Source: Ktedonospora formicarum
GTDB taxonomy: Bacteria > Chloroflexota > Ktedonobacteria > Ktedonobacterales > Ktedonobacteraceae
Length of the DNA stretch: 64,000 nt
Assembly (NCBI RefSeq): GCF_016587355.1
Contig: NZ_BNJF01000001.1
Location: 1,798,001-1,862,000 of the forward strand
Direction of reading: 5' to 3'
The notes beneath the pieces were generated by a model. The model did no database searches. It saw nothing but the letters and a program-made list of their open reading frames with translations, and had not been told where the DNA came from. Position numbers and translations under genes: made by a program. Below, piece after piece: positions 17,945-26,393 of the stretch. How positions within the stretch are numbered: position 1 is the stretch's first letter; every line of letters starts with the position of its first letter.

Positions 17945-19734
17945 GAAGCCTTCCCCAAACCTATCTGTCGCTCAAGACGTATCAATACCTCTGGCGCTTG
18001 ATGTGCTACCGACCCTGGCTCTACCTGTTGAATGCGATCCTCTGGATATGCATTCATATGCTCCCCTTACTGCCAGGGCTAGTCGCGCAACAGTTCTTCA
18101 ACGCGCTCACGCGTACAGGTACTCTTAACGGCGAAATCTGGCTCTTCATCGCGCTCCTGGTGGCAATCGCGCTAGGACATGCGACTCTTTTCTTCTTTGG
18201 TGGGCTGGTTGATAACCTGCATCGCTTCTGTATGTCCAACATCCTACGTCATAATCTACTCAAGCGCGTTCTAGAGCGGCCCGGTGCGCGTGCCGTTCCC
18301 TATTCTCCTGGCGAGGCCATTAGCCGCTTTCGTGACGATACTCAACAGGCGGAAGATGCGATTAGCTGGACGCTTGATAGCATCGGGCAATTCCTCTTTG
18401 CGCTGGTTGCGATCATTATTTTGCTACGCATTAATGTGGAGATTACGCTCCTGGTCTTCCTCCCTCTGGCAAGTATCGTTGCGATTACGCAGATGTTGGG
18501 TAAGCGACTGATCAAGTATCGTCAGGCCAGTCGGCAGGCTACGAGCAAGGTTACCAGCGCCATCGGCGAAATCTTCTCAACGGTGCAGGCTATCCAGATT
18601 GCGGCGGCGGAAACCAATGTCCTGAACAATTTCCACACCCTGAACGAGCGACGGCGCGTTGCGATGCTGAAAGATACCGTGCTCACGCAGACGCTCGGCT
18701 CTACCTTTGCCAATGTTGTCAGCCTGGGGACGGGCCTTATCATGATCCTGGCGGCGCAGTCTATGCATGCACGCAGCCTGGACGTAGGTGATCTGGCTAT
18801 CTTCATCTACTATCTGGCCTTTGTGACAGACTTCGTGCGTTTCTTTGGGGCTTTCCTGGCCTTCTATGTTCAGACTGGTGTCTCTTTTGGACGCATGCAT
18901 ACGCTCTTACAAGGTGCACCCGCCGAGCGCCTGATCGAGCCACATGCGCTTCATCTCAGTGGCCCGGAGCCGGAACTACCATCCCTTCCAATCACCAGCG
19001 AGAAGCTAGAGGAACTGAACGTCCAGGATCTAAGCTATCACTATCCTGAATCCGGGCGTGGTATCGAGAATATTGCTCTCCATATACGCCGGGGAACACT
19101 AACCGCCATCACAGGTCGCATCGGATCGGGGAAAACTACTCTGGTCCAGACGCTGCTTGGTCTACTGCCACATGAGGGTGGCACTATTCACTGGAATGGT
19201 TCGCTCGTAGATGATCCCGCGTCTTTCTTCGTGCCGCCCAGAAGCGCCTACACACCCCAGGTACCGCGCCTCTTTAGCGCGACGCTACGCGAGAACATCC
19301 TGCTTGGTCTCTCGCCAGAAGACGCGCGCCTGGAGCGCTCTCTTCAGCAGGCCGTGATGGAGCGAGATATCACTATGCTCGAAAATGGCCTGGATACCCT
19401 GGTCGGTACACGTGGCGTCAAGCTTTCTGGTGGGCAAATGCAGCGCTCGGCGGCGGCGCGCATGTTCGTACGCGAGCCAGCGCTTCTGGTCTTCGATGAT
19501 CTCTCAAGCGCTCTCGATGTCGTAACCGAGCAGGCAATGTGGGTTCGTCTGGATGAGCTGTTGCGCCAGGGAGAAGTCACCTGCCTGGTCGTCTCACATC
19601 GACGCTCTGTATTACAACGCGCCGATCACATCATCGTCCTCAAAGAGGGCAAGATTGACGCGACCGGGACGCTCTCTGATTTGCTCGCGAACTCTGAGGA
19701 AATGCGTCAGCTCTGGCGCGGTGAAGCCGTGTAA
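17941..19734 (+). CDS. ABC exporter half-transporter, subunit 2
   Basis: A 597-residue partner with the same six-helix plus NBD layout. Walker A is [10 protein letters not shown] and the signature is canonical (LSGGQMQR), but Walker B reads LLVFDDLSS, with Asp (about residue 520) in place of the catalytic Glu. The switch region is VVSHRRSVL, so the His is kept. In heterodimers such as TAP or TM287/288, the site formed by the Asp-type Walker B and the partner's altered signature hydrolyses ATP poorly. The LSAGE of subunit 1 faces this site, so one site is degenerate. ATG at 17941 lies inside the end of subunit 1. Confidence 0.9.
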   Translation: MRSLPQTYLSLKTYQYLWRLMCYRPWLYLLNAILWICIHMLPLLPGLVAQQFFNALTRTGTLNGEIWLFIALLVAIALGHATLFFFGGLVDNLHRFCMSNILRHNLLKRVLERPGARAVPYSPGEAISRFRDDTQQAEDAISWTLDSIGQFLFALVAIIILLRINVEITLLVFLPLASIVAITQMLGKRLIKYRQASRQATSKVTSAIGEIFSTVQAIQIAAAETNVLNNFHTLNERRRVAMLKDTVLTQTLGSTFANVVSLGTGLIMILAAQSMHARSLDVGDLAIFIYYLAFVTDFVRFFGAFLAFYVQTGVSFGRMHTLLQGAPAERLIEPHALHLSGPEPELPSLPITSEKLEELNVQDLSYHYPESGRGIENIALHIRRGTLTAITGRIGSGKTTLVQTLLGLLPHEGGTIHWNGSLVDDPASFFVPPRSAYTPQVPRLFSATLRENILLGLSPEDARLERSLQQAVMERDITMLENGLDTLVGTRGVKLSGGQMQRSAAARMFVREPALLVFDDLSSALDVVTEQAMWVRLDELLRQGEVTCLVVSHRRSVLQRADHIIVLKEGKIDATGTLSDLLANSEEMRQLWRGEAV

Positions 19735-19768
19735 ATTGCCTTCATAGCTCCCCAAAGCCCTCTCAAAT

Positions 19769-19801
19769 CCCCCTCTGAGCATTGCTGGTGCTCAGAGGGG
19801 G
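19769..19801 (+). terminator. Terminator hairpin after the ABC exporter
   Basis: Perfect 13-base arms (ccccctctgagca / tgctcagaggggg), 34 bases after the stop codon. There is no T-run. Confidence 0.65.
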
Positions 19802-19874
19802 AAAGTCCCATGCGCTTGCCTCACCCCTGCACATACTGCTATAGTGGAGAGAAAACGGTGGATGAGAGGAACTC

Positions 19875-20624
19875 ATGTCTGACTATATCTGGGGTCGCAA
19901 CCCCATCCTGGAAACCCTACATTCGGTACGCAAAGTCAAGCGTATTCTGCTCGCTGAAGGCAGCAAACGTGAGGGCTCGGCTCTTACAGCTATTATCCAG
20001 GAAGCCCAACAACGCCATATTCCAGTAGATATGGTACCACGCGCGCGCCTCGACCAGATGAGCAAGGGAGCGGTCCACCAGGGCTGCCTCGCCATTGTCA
20101 CGGAGCGCGAGTACGCCAGCACTGATGATATTCTGGCTCTGGCTGAACGTCGCGGTGAGCCGCCTTTTCTCTTGCTCCTCGATTCCATTCAGGATGTTAA
20201 CAATCTAGGCTCGCTACTGCGCACGGCTGAGGCCGCAGGGGTCCATGGTGTGATCCTTCCCGAGCATCGTGCTGCCGAGGTGAACGCGACCGTTGTCAAA
20301 ACTTCAGCCGGGGCCACCGAGCACATCTTAATCGCGCGCGAGACCAATCTGACGCGCACTATTGATTACCTGAAGCAACAGAATATCTGGGTCGTGGGCC
20401 TGGCAGGCGAAGGCACGACACTCTATACTCAGGCTAATCTGACCGGTCCCCTCGCTATCGTTGTTGGCAATGAAGGTAAGGGCATGGGACGCCTGGTCCG
20501 TGAGCACTGCGACGTGCTGGTTAAACTCCCTATGCATGGCTATATCAACTCACTCAACGCGGCGGTCGCGGGTAGTATCTCACTGTATGAGGCCCTGCGC
20601 CAGCGCACTCTGACGCCAAAATAA
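19875..20624 (+). CDS. rlmB: 23S rRNA (guanosine-2251-2'-O)-methyltransferase
   Basis: A 249-residue SpoU/TrmH (SPOUT) methyltransferase. It has an N-terminal L30e-like substrate-binding domain (IWGRNPILETLHSVRKVKRIL) and the three SPOUT motifs: DVNNLGSLLRTAEAAG, IVVGNEGKGMGRLV and INSLNAAVAGSISLYEALR, the last carrying the AdoMet knot. The length and N-terminal domain fit RlmB rather than TrmH. It methylates G2251 of the peptidyl-transferase P loop. ATG at 19875 has a GAGAGGAAC site. It is a single gene between hairpins. Confidence 0.88.
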   Translation: MSDYIWGRNPILETLHSVRKVKRILLAEGSKREGSALTAIIQEAQQRHIPVDMVPRARLDQMSKGAVHQGCLAIVTEREYASTDDILALAERRGEPPFLLLLDSIQDVNNLGSLLRTAEAAGVHGVILPEHRAAEVNATVVKTSAGATEHILIARETNLTRTIDYLKQQNIWVVGLAGEGTTLYTQANLTGPLAIVVGNEGKGMGRLVREHCDVLVKLPMHGYINSLNAAVAGSISLYEALRQRTLTPK

Positions 20625-20790
20625 ATGGCGGTTATGGCGGACCTCGCCTATTTCGCAGCCCCTTGTGAGTATTCTCTGCATATAAGTATATCAATCAAAT
20701 ATTCTGGCTTCACTTGGGCATTTGTGACATGCAGCATAGTCACACCGTTTATGATGTATATCGATGCAATAATTTGAGGAGAGCTACATC

Positions 20791-21708
20791 GTGTTTAAAG
20801 TATTTCTTCGACGCTTCACTCTGCTAGCTGTCTGTGGGCTCTTCGCGCTCAGTCTCGCAGCCTCGCTGCAACCGAGCATGGCCCACGCGGCGGCCCCGCA
20901 GGTTAAAATCTCGCAACCCAATGTTAGTGGTCCCATTCTCATCGGTCACCCTGGTACGAAGGTAACGCTCAAAGGTTCCGGCTTTAAGCCAAATGGTACC
21001 GCAAAGCTCTATGCCACTCCTGTCGGTGATCCCGCGAAATGTAAGGCAGGACAGGTAACTGCCGATATGAAGCCCTTTGTTCCCGATAGCACAACCATTC
21101 AGGGAGATGGCTCATTCACGCTCGATACAAATTGGCCTGATGCGGCAAATAATGCCTCAATCCCTTACTTTGTCTGTGTGCTAACTCAGGACGAGCAGGC
21201 TCTATCGCAAAATAACTTCACGGTGGCCCAGAAGGTAGCGATCCAGGTAACCCCCTCAAGCGCTACCCCTGGCGATAAGATCACCGTTCGCGGTACAGGC
21301 TGGCTTCCCGTACAGAATCTTACCGTCTCCATCGTCAGCGGTGGTACTCCTATCACCAGCCAGGCCACTCAGTCCAGCGGCACCGATGGCACCTTTAGCG
21401 TTACCTTAGCCATCCCCAAGGATGCGACGGAAGGAACCTATCAGGTCATTGTTTCCGCTCCCAATGAGGATACGGACCAGATGAAGGCCACACAGGAGCT
21501 TACAATCGCGAAAGAGCCACCACCAGTAACCACCACACCAACCACGACAACGGAGGGAACACCCCAGGTCACGCCAACCCCGACGACCCCCAATAATTCC
21601 GGTGGTCCCAGCGGTCTGATGATCTTTACCTTCCTCCTCGGTGGCATTGGTATCGTTCTAGTCATTGTTGGCATAATCATGTACTTCTCGTACAACTCCC
21701 GCCACTAA
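20791..21708 (+). CDS. Secreted, membrane-anchored Ig-like domain protein
   Basis: A 305-residue surface protein. It has a signal peptide (TLLAVCGLFALSLAASLQPSMAHAAA) and two Ig/IPT-like beta domains (residues ~40-150 and ~150-240) with repeated GxKVTLKGSGFKPNG / GDKITVRGTGWLPVQN openings. A Thr/Pro-rich stalk follows (PPPVTTTPTTTTEGTP), then a C-terminal membrane helix (IFTFLLGGIGIVLVIVGIIMYF) with a short basic tail. There is no sortase motif. GTG at 20791 follows GAGGAGAG. It may be a wall-spanning adhesin or structural protein; no enzymatic motif is seen. Confidence 0.7.
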   Translation: MFKVFLRRFTLLAVCGLFALSLAASLQPSMAHAAAPQVKISQPNVSGPILIGHPGTKVTLKGSGFKPNGTAKLYATPVGDPAKCKAGQVTADMKPFVPDSTTIQGDGSFTLDTNWPDAANNASIPYFVCVLTQDEQALSQNNFTVAQKVAIQVTPSSATPGDKITVRGTGWLPVQNLTVSIVSGGTPITSQATQSSGTDGTFSVTLAIPKDATEGTYQVIVSAPNEDTDQMKATQELTIAKEPPPVTTTPTTTTEGTPQVTPTPTTPNNSGGPSGLMIFTFLLGGIGIVLVIVGIIMYFSYNSRH

Positions 21709-21720
21709 CTCACACGCATA

Positions 21721-21767
21721 AAAACATGAGGTTGGGTGTCATCTGATGACACCCAACCTCATGTTTT
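21721..21767. terminator. Bidirectional terminator between convergent genes
   Basis: Perfect 22-base arms with a CTG loop; the outer ends are AAAA/TTTT, giving a T-run for each direction. It serves the Ig-like gene (+) and thiN (-). Confidence 0.9.
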
Positions 21768-21776
21768 GTGTACTAA

Positions 21777-22427
21777 CTATTCGTGCAATTCATCCTTGCG
21801 CGTATGAACGACAAGCAATATCCCACTCTCGACCGTGACCTCCGCGTGCTGATCAGTAAGCACATTGCTGATACCTCGTGGTTTACCAAAGCGTAGACAC
21901 CCATCCACCAGAGCATAATAGAGGTTATGGGTTGAGACGCCTCTGGCATCACCAGACAGGGGAAAAAGCGAGAGCAGATCACCGGTTTGCCCCTCTATCT
22001 CCGTGCGGCCCGGTCCACGCACAATCCAACAAGCCGTAGGACCATCAACCAGGCGCACTGGCACGCTTGTAATGTCGACCAGCAGCGTGATGTTACCAAT
22101 GGCATGCTCAAGACGCTCTCCCCCCCAACCCCCCAGTAGGGTGATACTGGTCGCACCCTTCTCAAGCGCGAGTTGGAAAGCCAGTTCGCTATCGGTTTCA
22201 TCTTTCTCTTCCTGCGCGCGTACAACCTCACATCCAAGCTCTTGCAGGCGTTGCGCGGAAAGCTTGAGCGAATCCAGGTCACCAATAATGTAGCGTGGTG
22301 TCAGACCATAAGTTAGCGCGGTCTGCGCGCCACGATCCGCCGCGATAACCAGTTCCGCCCGCGCGATGGCCTCATCCACCCACCTGCCGGGTCTGACACT
22401 TCCAGCCGCGAATATGACTGTATGCAT
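21777..22427 (-). CDS. thiN: Thiamine pyrophosphokinase
   Basis: A 216-residue thiamine diphosphokinase, which transfers pyrophosphate from ATP to thiamine to give TPP. Motifs are AADRGAQTAL, YIIGDLDSL, KDETDSELAFQLAL (Asp-rich catalytic region) and LLGGWGGERLEHAIGN, plus a C-terminal beta domain (GCLRFGKPRGISNVLT) that binds thiamine. The length is typical. The ThiY-type transporter and TPP riboswitch 4-7 kb away serve the same cofactor. No riboswitch is visible directly upstream of this gene. Confidence 0.9.
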   Translation of the reverse strand: MHTVIFAAGSVRPGRWVDEAIARAELVIAADRGAQTALTYGLTPRYIIGDLDSLKLSAQRLQELGCEVVRAQEEKDETDSELAFQLALEKGATSITLLGGWGGERLEHAIGNITLLVDITSVPVRLVDGPTACWIVRGPGRTEIEGQTGDLLSLFPLSGDARGVSTHNLYYALVDGCLRFGKPRGISNVLTDQHAEVTVESGILLVVHTRKDELHE

Positions 22428-22545
22428 ATCTGTTTGCTAAACCTTTCAGGCTAAAGTGGTGGCTACGCTCTCGCGTAATCCGTTAAGATAGTTGAACAAT
22501 TTGCCAGCATCAACTACGAAAATCATTATTGAGGATAGCTCTCTC

Positions 22546-23880
22546 ATGTCTATATCAAATAAGCCCCAGTCCTGGGGCCGCTTCCCACGTGTGAAGCACA
22601 GCCATGTGGTTCCAGTCTACTGGCGTCACGAAATGCCGCAACTCGATTCCTTCGATACCTCTATCCTCCCCTTTGCCTACGGGCGCAGCTATGGTGATAG
22701 CTGTCTCAACGAAGGAGGAGTCTCGCTCGATGTGAGCAATCTCAGGCGCTTCATCTCCTTTGACGAAGAGGAAGGCCTCTTGCGCTGCGAGGCAGGTGTC
22801 TCTCTAGCGGAGGTGCTGGAGGTCATGGTGCCTCGCGGCTGGTTCCTACCTGTCACGCCCGGCACCAAGTTTGTCTCGGTTGGTGGCGCTATCGCGAACG
22901 ATGTCCATGGCAAGAACCATCACAAGGCCGGAACCTTCGGCTGTCATGTGACGCAGTTTGAACTGCTACGCTCCGATGGCACACACCTGCTCTGCTCGCC
23001 TACCGAGAATAGTGACCTCTTTCAGGCCACTATCGGAGGCCTAGGCCTCACTGGCGTGATCCTCTGGGCCGAGTTCCGCCTTAAGCGCGTCCAGAACCCC
23101 TTTATACAGATGGACAACATCCAGTTTACCTCGCTCGACGAGTATCGCCAGATTGCCGAGGCTTCCGATAAAGACTATGAATATACCGTCTCCTGGGTCG
23201 TCTGTCTTGGCAATGAGCACGAGGTGGGGCGTGGTATCTTTACGCGTGGCAATCATGATACCACACGGGCCATGCCCGGCAATACCCAGAGTAAGCATCT
23301 GCCCCTGGCGGTTCCCTTCGACTTCCCCTCTTTTGCGCTAAACCGCCTGACCATTCGTACCTTCAACCTGGCATACTATAGTAAGCAGCTCGCGAAACAT
23401 GTTCACAAAATTGAGCATTACGATCCCTTCTTTTATCCTCTCGACGCGATCCATACCTGGAACCGCATGTATGGCAAGCGTGGTTTCTTCCAGTACCAAT
23501 TTGTGATTCCTTTCGAGGGTGGCTACGAGGCGATGAACGAGATTATGCGCGAGATTAACCGCTCGGGCGAAGGCTCCTTCCTGACAGTGCTCAAGTCCTT
23601 TGGCGATATCCGCTCGCCCGGTATGCTCTCCTTCCCCCAGCCAGGATTGACTCTAGCCCTGGACTTCGCAAATCACGGCTCGAAGACACTTCGCTTGCTG
23701 GACCGCCTGGATGCCCTGGTCAATGCCGCTGGTGGCCTGATCTATCCCGCCAAGGACGCTCGCATGCATCCCGAGGATTTCCAGCGCTATTTCCCTCGCT
23801 GGAAAGAGTTCGAGCAGTTCATCGATCCCAAATTCTCGTCTAGCTTCTGGCGCCGTGTCACTGAACCTGCCGCTCGCTAA
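22546..23880 (+). CDS. FAD-binding oxidoreductase, DprE1-like
   Basis: A 444-residue vanillyl-alcohol-oxidase-type flavoprotein resembling decaprenylphosphoryl-ribose 2-oxidase. Evidence is PFAYGRSYGDSCLNEGG (FAD pyrophosphate loop), GGAIANDVHGKNHHKAGTFG, and the C-terminal MLSFPQPGLTLALDF and YPAKDARM. The Lys of YPAKD matches the substrate-binding Lys of the mycobacterial enzyme. The position of its drug-target Cys appears to be Ala371. ATG at 22546 follows GAGG. With the SDR gene 38 bases downstream it should epimerise a polyprenyl-phosphate pentose; the lipid and product are not known here. Confidence 0.85.
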   Translation: MSISNKPQSWGRFPRVKHSHVVPVYWRHEMPQLDSFDTSILPFAYGRSYGDSCLNEGGVSLDVSNLRRFISFDEEEGLLRCEAGVSLAEVLEVMVPRGWFLPVTPGTKFVSVGGAIANDVHGKNHHKAGTFGCHVTQFELLRSDGTHLLCSPTENSDLFQATIGGLGLTGVILWAEFRLKRVQNPFIQMDNIQFTSLDEYRQIAEASDKDYEYTVSWVVCLGNEHEVGRGIFTRGNHDTTRAMPGNTQSKHLPLAVPFDFPSFALNRLTIRTFNLAYYSKQLAKHVHKIEHYDPFFYPLDAIHTWNRMYGKRGFFQYQFVIPFEGGYEAMNEIMREINRSGEGSFLTVLKSFGDIRSPGMLSFPQPGLTLALDFANHGSKTLRLLDRLDALVNAAGGLIYPAKDARMHPEDFQRYFPRWKEFEQFIDPKFSSSFWRRVTEPAAR

Positions 23881-23918
23881 ACCTGCTTAATAAAACCATT
23901 TTGGAGTATCTATACCAT

Positions 23919-24659
23919 ATGTCAAAAATTCTGATTATTGGCGCGACTTCCGCCCTCGCCCACGAAACCGCCAAGCACTTCGCGACTGAGGGTGCGGACC
24001 TCCTTCTCGCCGCACGCAGCCCGGAGAAGATGACCGCTATCGCCAGTGACCTCAAAGTCCGAGGCGCGGGCCGCGTCGAGACCTTTGAATTTGATGCTTC
24101 CGATCTCCACCGGCATCAAGAGTTGTTCGACGCCACATTCGAAGCCTTTGGCGAGTTGGACATGCTCCTCATCGCACACGGCACCCTCGGGAACCAGAAG
24201 TTGTGCGAGGAGAGCGTCGCCGAAACGCTCAAAGAGCTCAACACTAACTTCACTAGCGTGGTCTCCCTGCTCACCATCGCCGCGAACTATTTCGAGCGCC
24301 GCCACCGTGGCGTGATCGCTGTTATCTCATCTGTAGCAGGCGACCGAGGGCGCAAGAGCAACTATGTGTATGGAACCGCGAAGGGCGCGGTCTCGCTCTT
24401 CGCGCAGGGCTTACGCAACCGCCTTGCCGCCTCAGGCGTCACCGTACTCACCATCAAGCCCGGCTTCGTAGACACTCCCATGACCGCTAAACTCCGCAAG
24501 GGTCTGCTCTTCGCCAAAGCCAATGTCGTCGGAGAAGGTATCTATCGAGCTATGAAGCAGAAGAAGGATATCGTCTATCTACCCTGGTTCTGGGCCGGGA
24601 TTATGCTCGTCGTTAAGAGCATCCCCGAGCGCGTCTATAAACGCCTCTCACTCGGCTAA
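23919..24659 (+). CDS. SDR family oxidoreductase, DprE2-like
   Basis: A 246-residue short-chain dehydrogenase. The nucleotide-binding start is IIGATSALAHETAKHFA (a GATS variant of TGxxxGxG, as in DprE2), the active-site Ser is in VISSVAGDRG, and the catalytic Tyr/Lys is YVYGTAKGAV. The C-terminal helix (WFWAGIMLVVKSIPERVYKRL) is hydrophobic and probably touches the membrane, as in DprE2. It would reduce the keto-sugar made by the upstream flavoprotein. ATG at 23919 has TTGGAG upstream; spacing and function indicate an operon. Confidence 0.82.
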   Translation: MSKILIIGATSALAHETAKHFATEGADLLLAARSPEKMTAIASDLKVRGAGRVETFEFDASDLHRHQELFDATFEAFGELDMLLIAHGTLGNQKLCEESVAETLKELNTNFTSVVSLLTIAANYFERRHRGVIAVISSVAGDRGRKSNYVYGTAKGAVSLFAQGLRNRLAASGVTVLTIKPGFVDTPMTAKLRKGLLFAKANVVGEGIYRAMKQKKDIVYLPWFWAGIMLVVKSIPERVYKRLSLG

Positions 24660-24732
24660 ACCACCAACCTCTCAGCTAGAAGCGATGCTTGCTTATACTC
24701 ATTGGCGAGCATCGCTCACGAGGAATTTATAC

Positions 24733-25254
24733 ATGGGTACACTGTATTTAATGTGTGGTACGCCCTTTTCGGGAAAGACCACCCTTGCCAAACAGATTGC
24801 AGCTCGCATGGGCTATCACTACATCAGCCTGGATGATTTAATGAGAGAACGAGGATTCGATCTCTCCCAGACACAGCCCGTCGAAGAATGGGAAAAAACG
24901 CATCACATCTGCTTCCAATTACTTCATACACTTATGCAGGAAGATACAAATATTGTTCTGGACGATACAAACTTCCTGAAATGGCTCCGCGAGCGATTTC
25001 GTGCTGTTGCCCTCGAACACAAGTATCAGGTCAGAACTATCCATCTGGCGATCCCAGTCACGGAACTCGAACGAAGAAGACAGCAAGCGCTAGCGACCGG
25101 AGAGCGAAACTATCTAGATGACGAGGCCTTTTATAATGTCATCCACCATTTTGAAGTTCCCGATCAGGCTGAAGATCCTATTATCTTCGATATGACATCT
25201 GAACTCTCAAAATGGCTGGATACCCATTTCCCCATGACCTCTCCTCTTGCCTAG
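24733..25254 (+). CDS. Small P-loop kinase (AAA_33 / zeta-like)
   Basis: A 173-residue P-loop protein: Walker A GTPFSGKTTLAKQ, a following YHYISLDDLM with the catalytic-type Asp pair, NIVLDDTNFLKWLRERFR, and RRRQQALATGER as a lid with arginines. This is the layout of AAA_33 small-molecule or polynucleotide kinases and zeta-toxin-like proteins. No epsilon-type antitoxin is next to it, so a toxin role is not supported. ATG at 24733 follows GAGGAA. The substrate is unknown. Confidence 0.75.
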   Translation: MGTLYLMCGTPFSGKTTLAKQIAARMGYHYISLDDLMRERGFDLSQTQPVEEWEKTHHICFQLLHTLMQEDTNIVLDDTNFLKWLRERFRAVALEHKYQVRTIHLAIPVTELERRRQQALATGERNYLDDEAFYNVIHHFEVPDQAEDPIIFDMTSELSKWLDTHFPMTSPLA

Positions 25255-25341
25255 CACATCCACTACCAATACTGGCAGCACTCTCAAACGAGCAGCGTGT
25301 TACAATACATAGATATCTACTATCATAGAGGAGAACGCGCT

Positions 25342-26280
25342 ATGCCACTCGATCCACAGGTTGCCGCCTATCTGGCATCACTGCCTACCGAAGATTCACC
25401 CACCCTACCCATAGAGGAGTTGCGTCGTCAAAATAGACTGGCGGGCCTGGTCAGCGGCGGCGAGCCCATCCCTCTGGCCCAGGTCCATGACCGGGTTATC
25501 GCTGGTCCTGGGGTCGATATTCCCATTCGTATCTACCGCCCCACAGCGGATGAGGCAACCCTTCCCGCCCTCCTCTACTTCCACGGTGGCGGCTGGGTCC
25601 TGGGGACTATCGATACCCATGACAATGTGTGCCGCGCCCTGGCAAAGCATACACCCTGTGTGGTCATCTCCGTTGACTACCGCCTTGCGCCTGAACATAA
25701 GTATCCCGCCGCCATCGAGGATGCAGAGGCAGCTCTGCTCTGGACCATAGAACACGCTGGAGAGCTACATATCGATGCCTTACGTCTGGCTGTGGGGGGT
25801 GATAGTGCTGGAGGGAATGTAGCCGCCGCTCTGACGCTTATAGCGCGAGAGAAGGGCTATCCACGACTAGCTGCCCAGCTCCTTATCTATCCCGTAACCG
25901 ATCACTATAGCTCGAACCATGCCTCCTACGCCGAATTGGCAACCGGTTATGGATTGACCCGCAAAGATATGCAATGGTTCTGGGATCAGTACCTCACTAC
26001 GCCCGAGGATGGCAATCAACCTTATGCCGCACCTCTGCGCGCATCCGACTTGAGCCAACTCCCACCTGCGCTAGTCGTCATTCCAGAGTATGATCCCCTG
26101 CGCGACGAGGGTCGCCTCTATGCTCAACGCCTCAGCGAATCCAACGTTCCCACAAAGTTGCTCCCCTACGCAGGCATGATCCATAGCTTCTTCCGCATGA
26201 ATGGCATTTTCGAACGTACAGCCCAGGCCCAAAAAGAGGTCGCCACCGAACTCCACACCCTCCTCTATTCCCAGGAGTAA
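25342..26280 (+). CDS. Alpha/beta hydrolase, hormone-sensitive-lipase (HSL) family esterase
   Basis: A 312-residue HSL-family esterase. The oxyanion motif is YFHGGGWVLG, the nucleophile elbow GGDSAGGNVAAAL, the acid lies in EYDPLRDEG and the His in GMIHSFFRM, all at family spacing. It should hydrolyse short-chain esters in the cytoplasm (no signal peptide). ATG at 25342 has GAGGAG 8 bases upstream. It converges with thiY across a long palindrome. Confidence 0.9.
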   Translation: MPLDPQVAAYLASLPTEDSPTLPIEELRRQNRLAGLVSGGEPIPLAQVHDRVIAGPGVDIPIRIYRPTADEATLPALLYFHGGGWVLGTIDTHDNVCRALAKHTPCVVISVDYRLAPEHKYPAAIEDAEAALLWTIEHAGELHIDALRLAVGGDSAGGNVAAALTLIAREKGYPRLAAQLLIYPVTDHYSSNHASYAELATGYGLTRKDMQWFWDQYLTTPEDGNQPYAAPLRASDLSQLPPALVVIPEYDPLRDEGRLYAQRLSESNVPTKLLPYAGMIHSFFRMNGIFERTAQAQKEVATELHTLLYSQE

Positions 26281-26300
26281 TATACATAACCCCTTGACTC

Positions 26301-26360
26301 AGTGTATGTGAAGAAGTCTGCTCAGTGCGGATGCACTGAGCAGACTTCTTCACATACACT
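26301..26360. terminator. Long perfect palindrome between convergent genes
   Basis: Perfect 28-base arms (26301-26328 and 26333-26360) with a GGAT loop. There is no T-run on either side. It is probably a bidirectional terminator, but the arms are about twice those of most terminators here. Confidence 0.7.
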
Positions 26361-26368
26361 ATAAACCC

Positions 26369-26393
26369 ACGAGGCGCTTTAGCGCTGAGAAGT
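26369..26393 (+). repeat. Family C tag, copy C1 (overlaps thiY 3' end)
   Basis: 25 bases with agcgctttagcgct at the centre match 52457-52481 at 24 of 25 positions. This copy encodes the last five residues and stop codon of thiY on the minus strand. Confidence 0.7.

Noticed and set aside
13040..19734. Bacteriocin export locus (C39 peptidases plus ABC exporter)
   Set aside because: The peptidase domains are not fused to the transporter, both peptidases are exported proteins, no double-Gly leader peptide gene was seen, and terminators separate the genes.
24733..25254. Zeta-type toxin of a toxin-antitoxin pair
   Set aside because: No small antitoxin gene overlaps or precedes it; the neighbours are a DprE2-like gene and an esterase. 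Small-molecule kinase is as likely.
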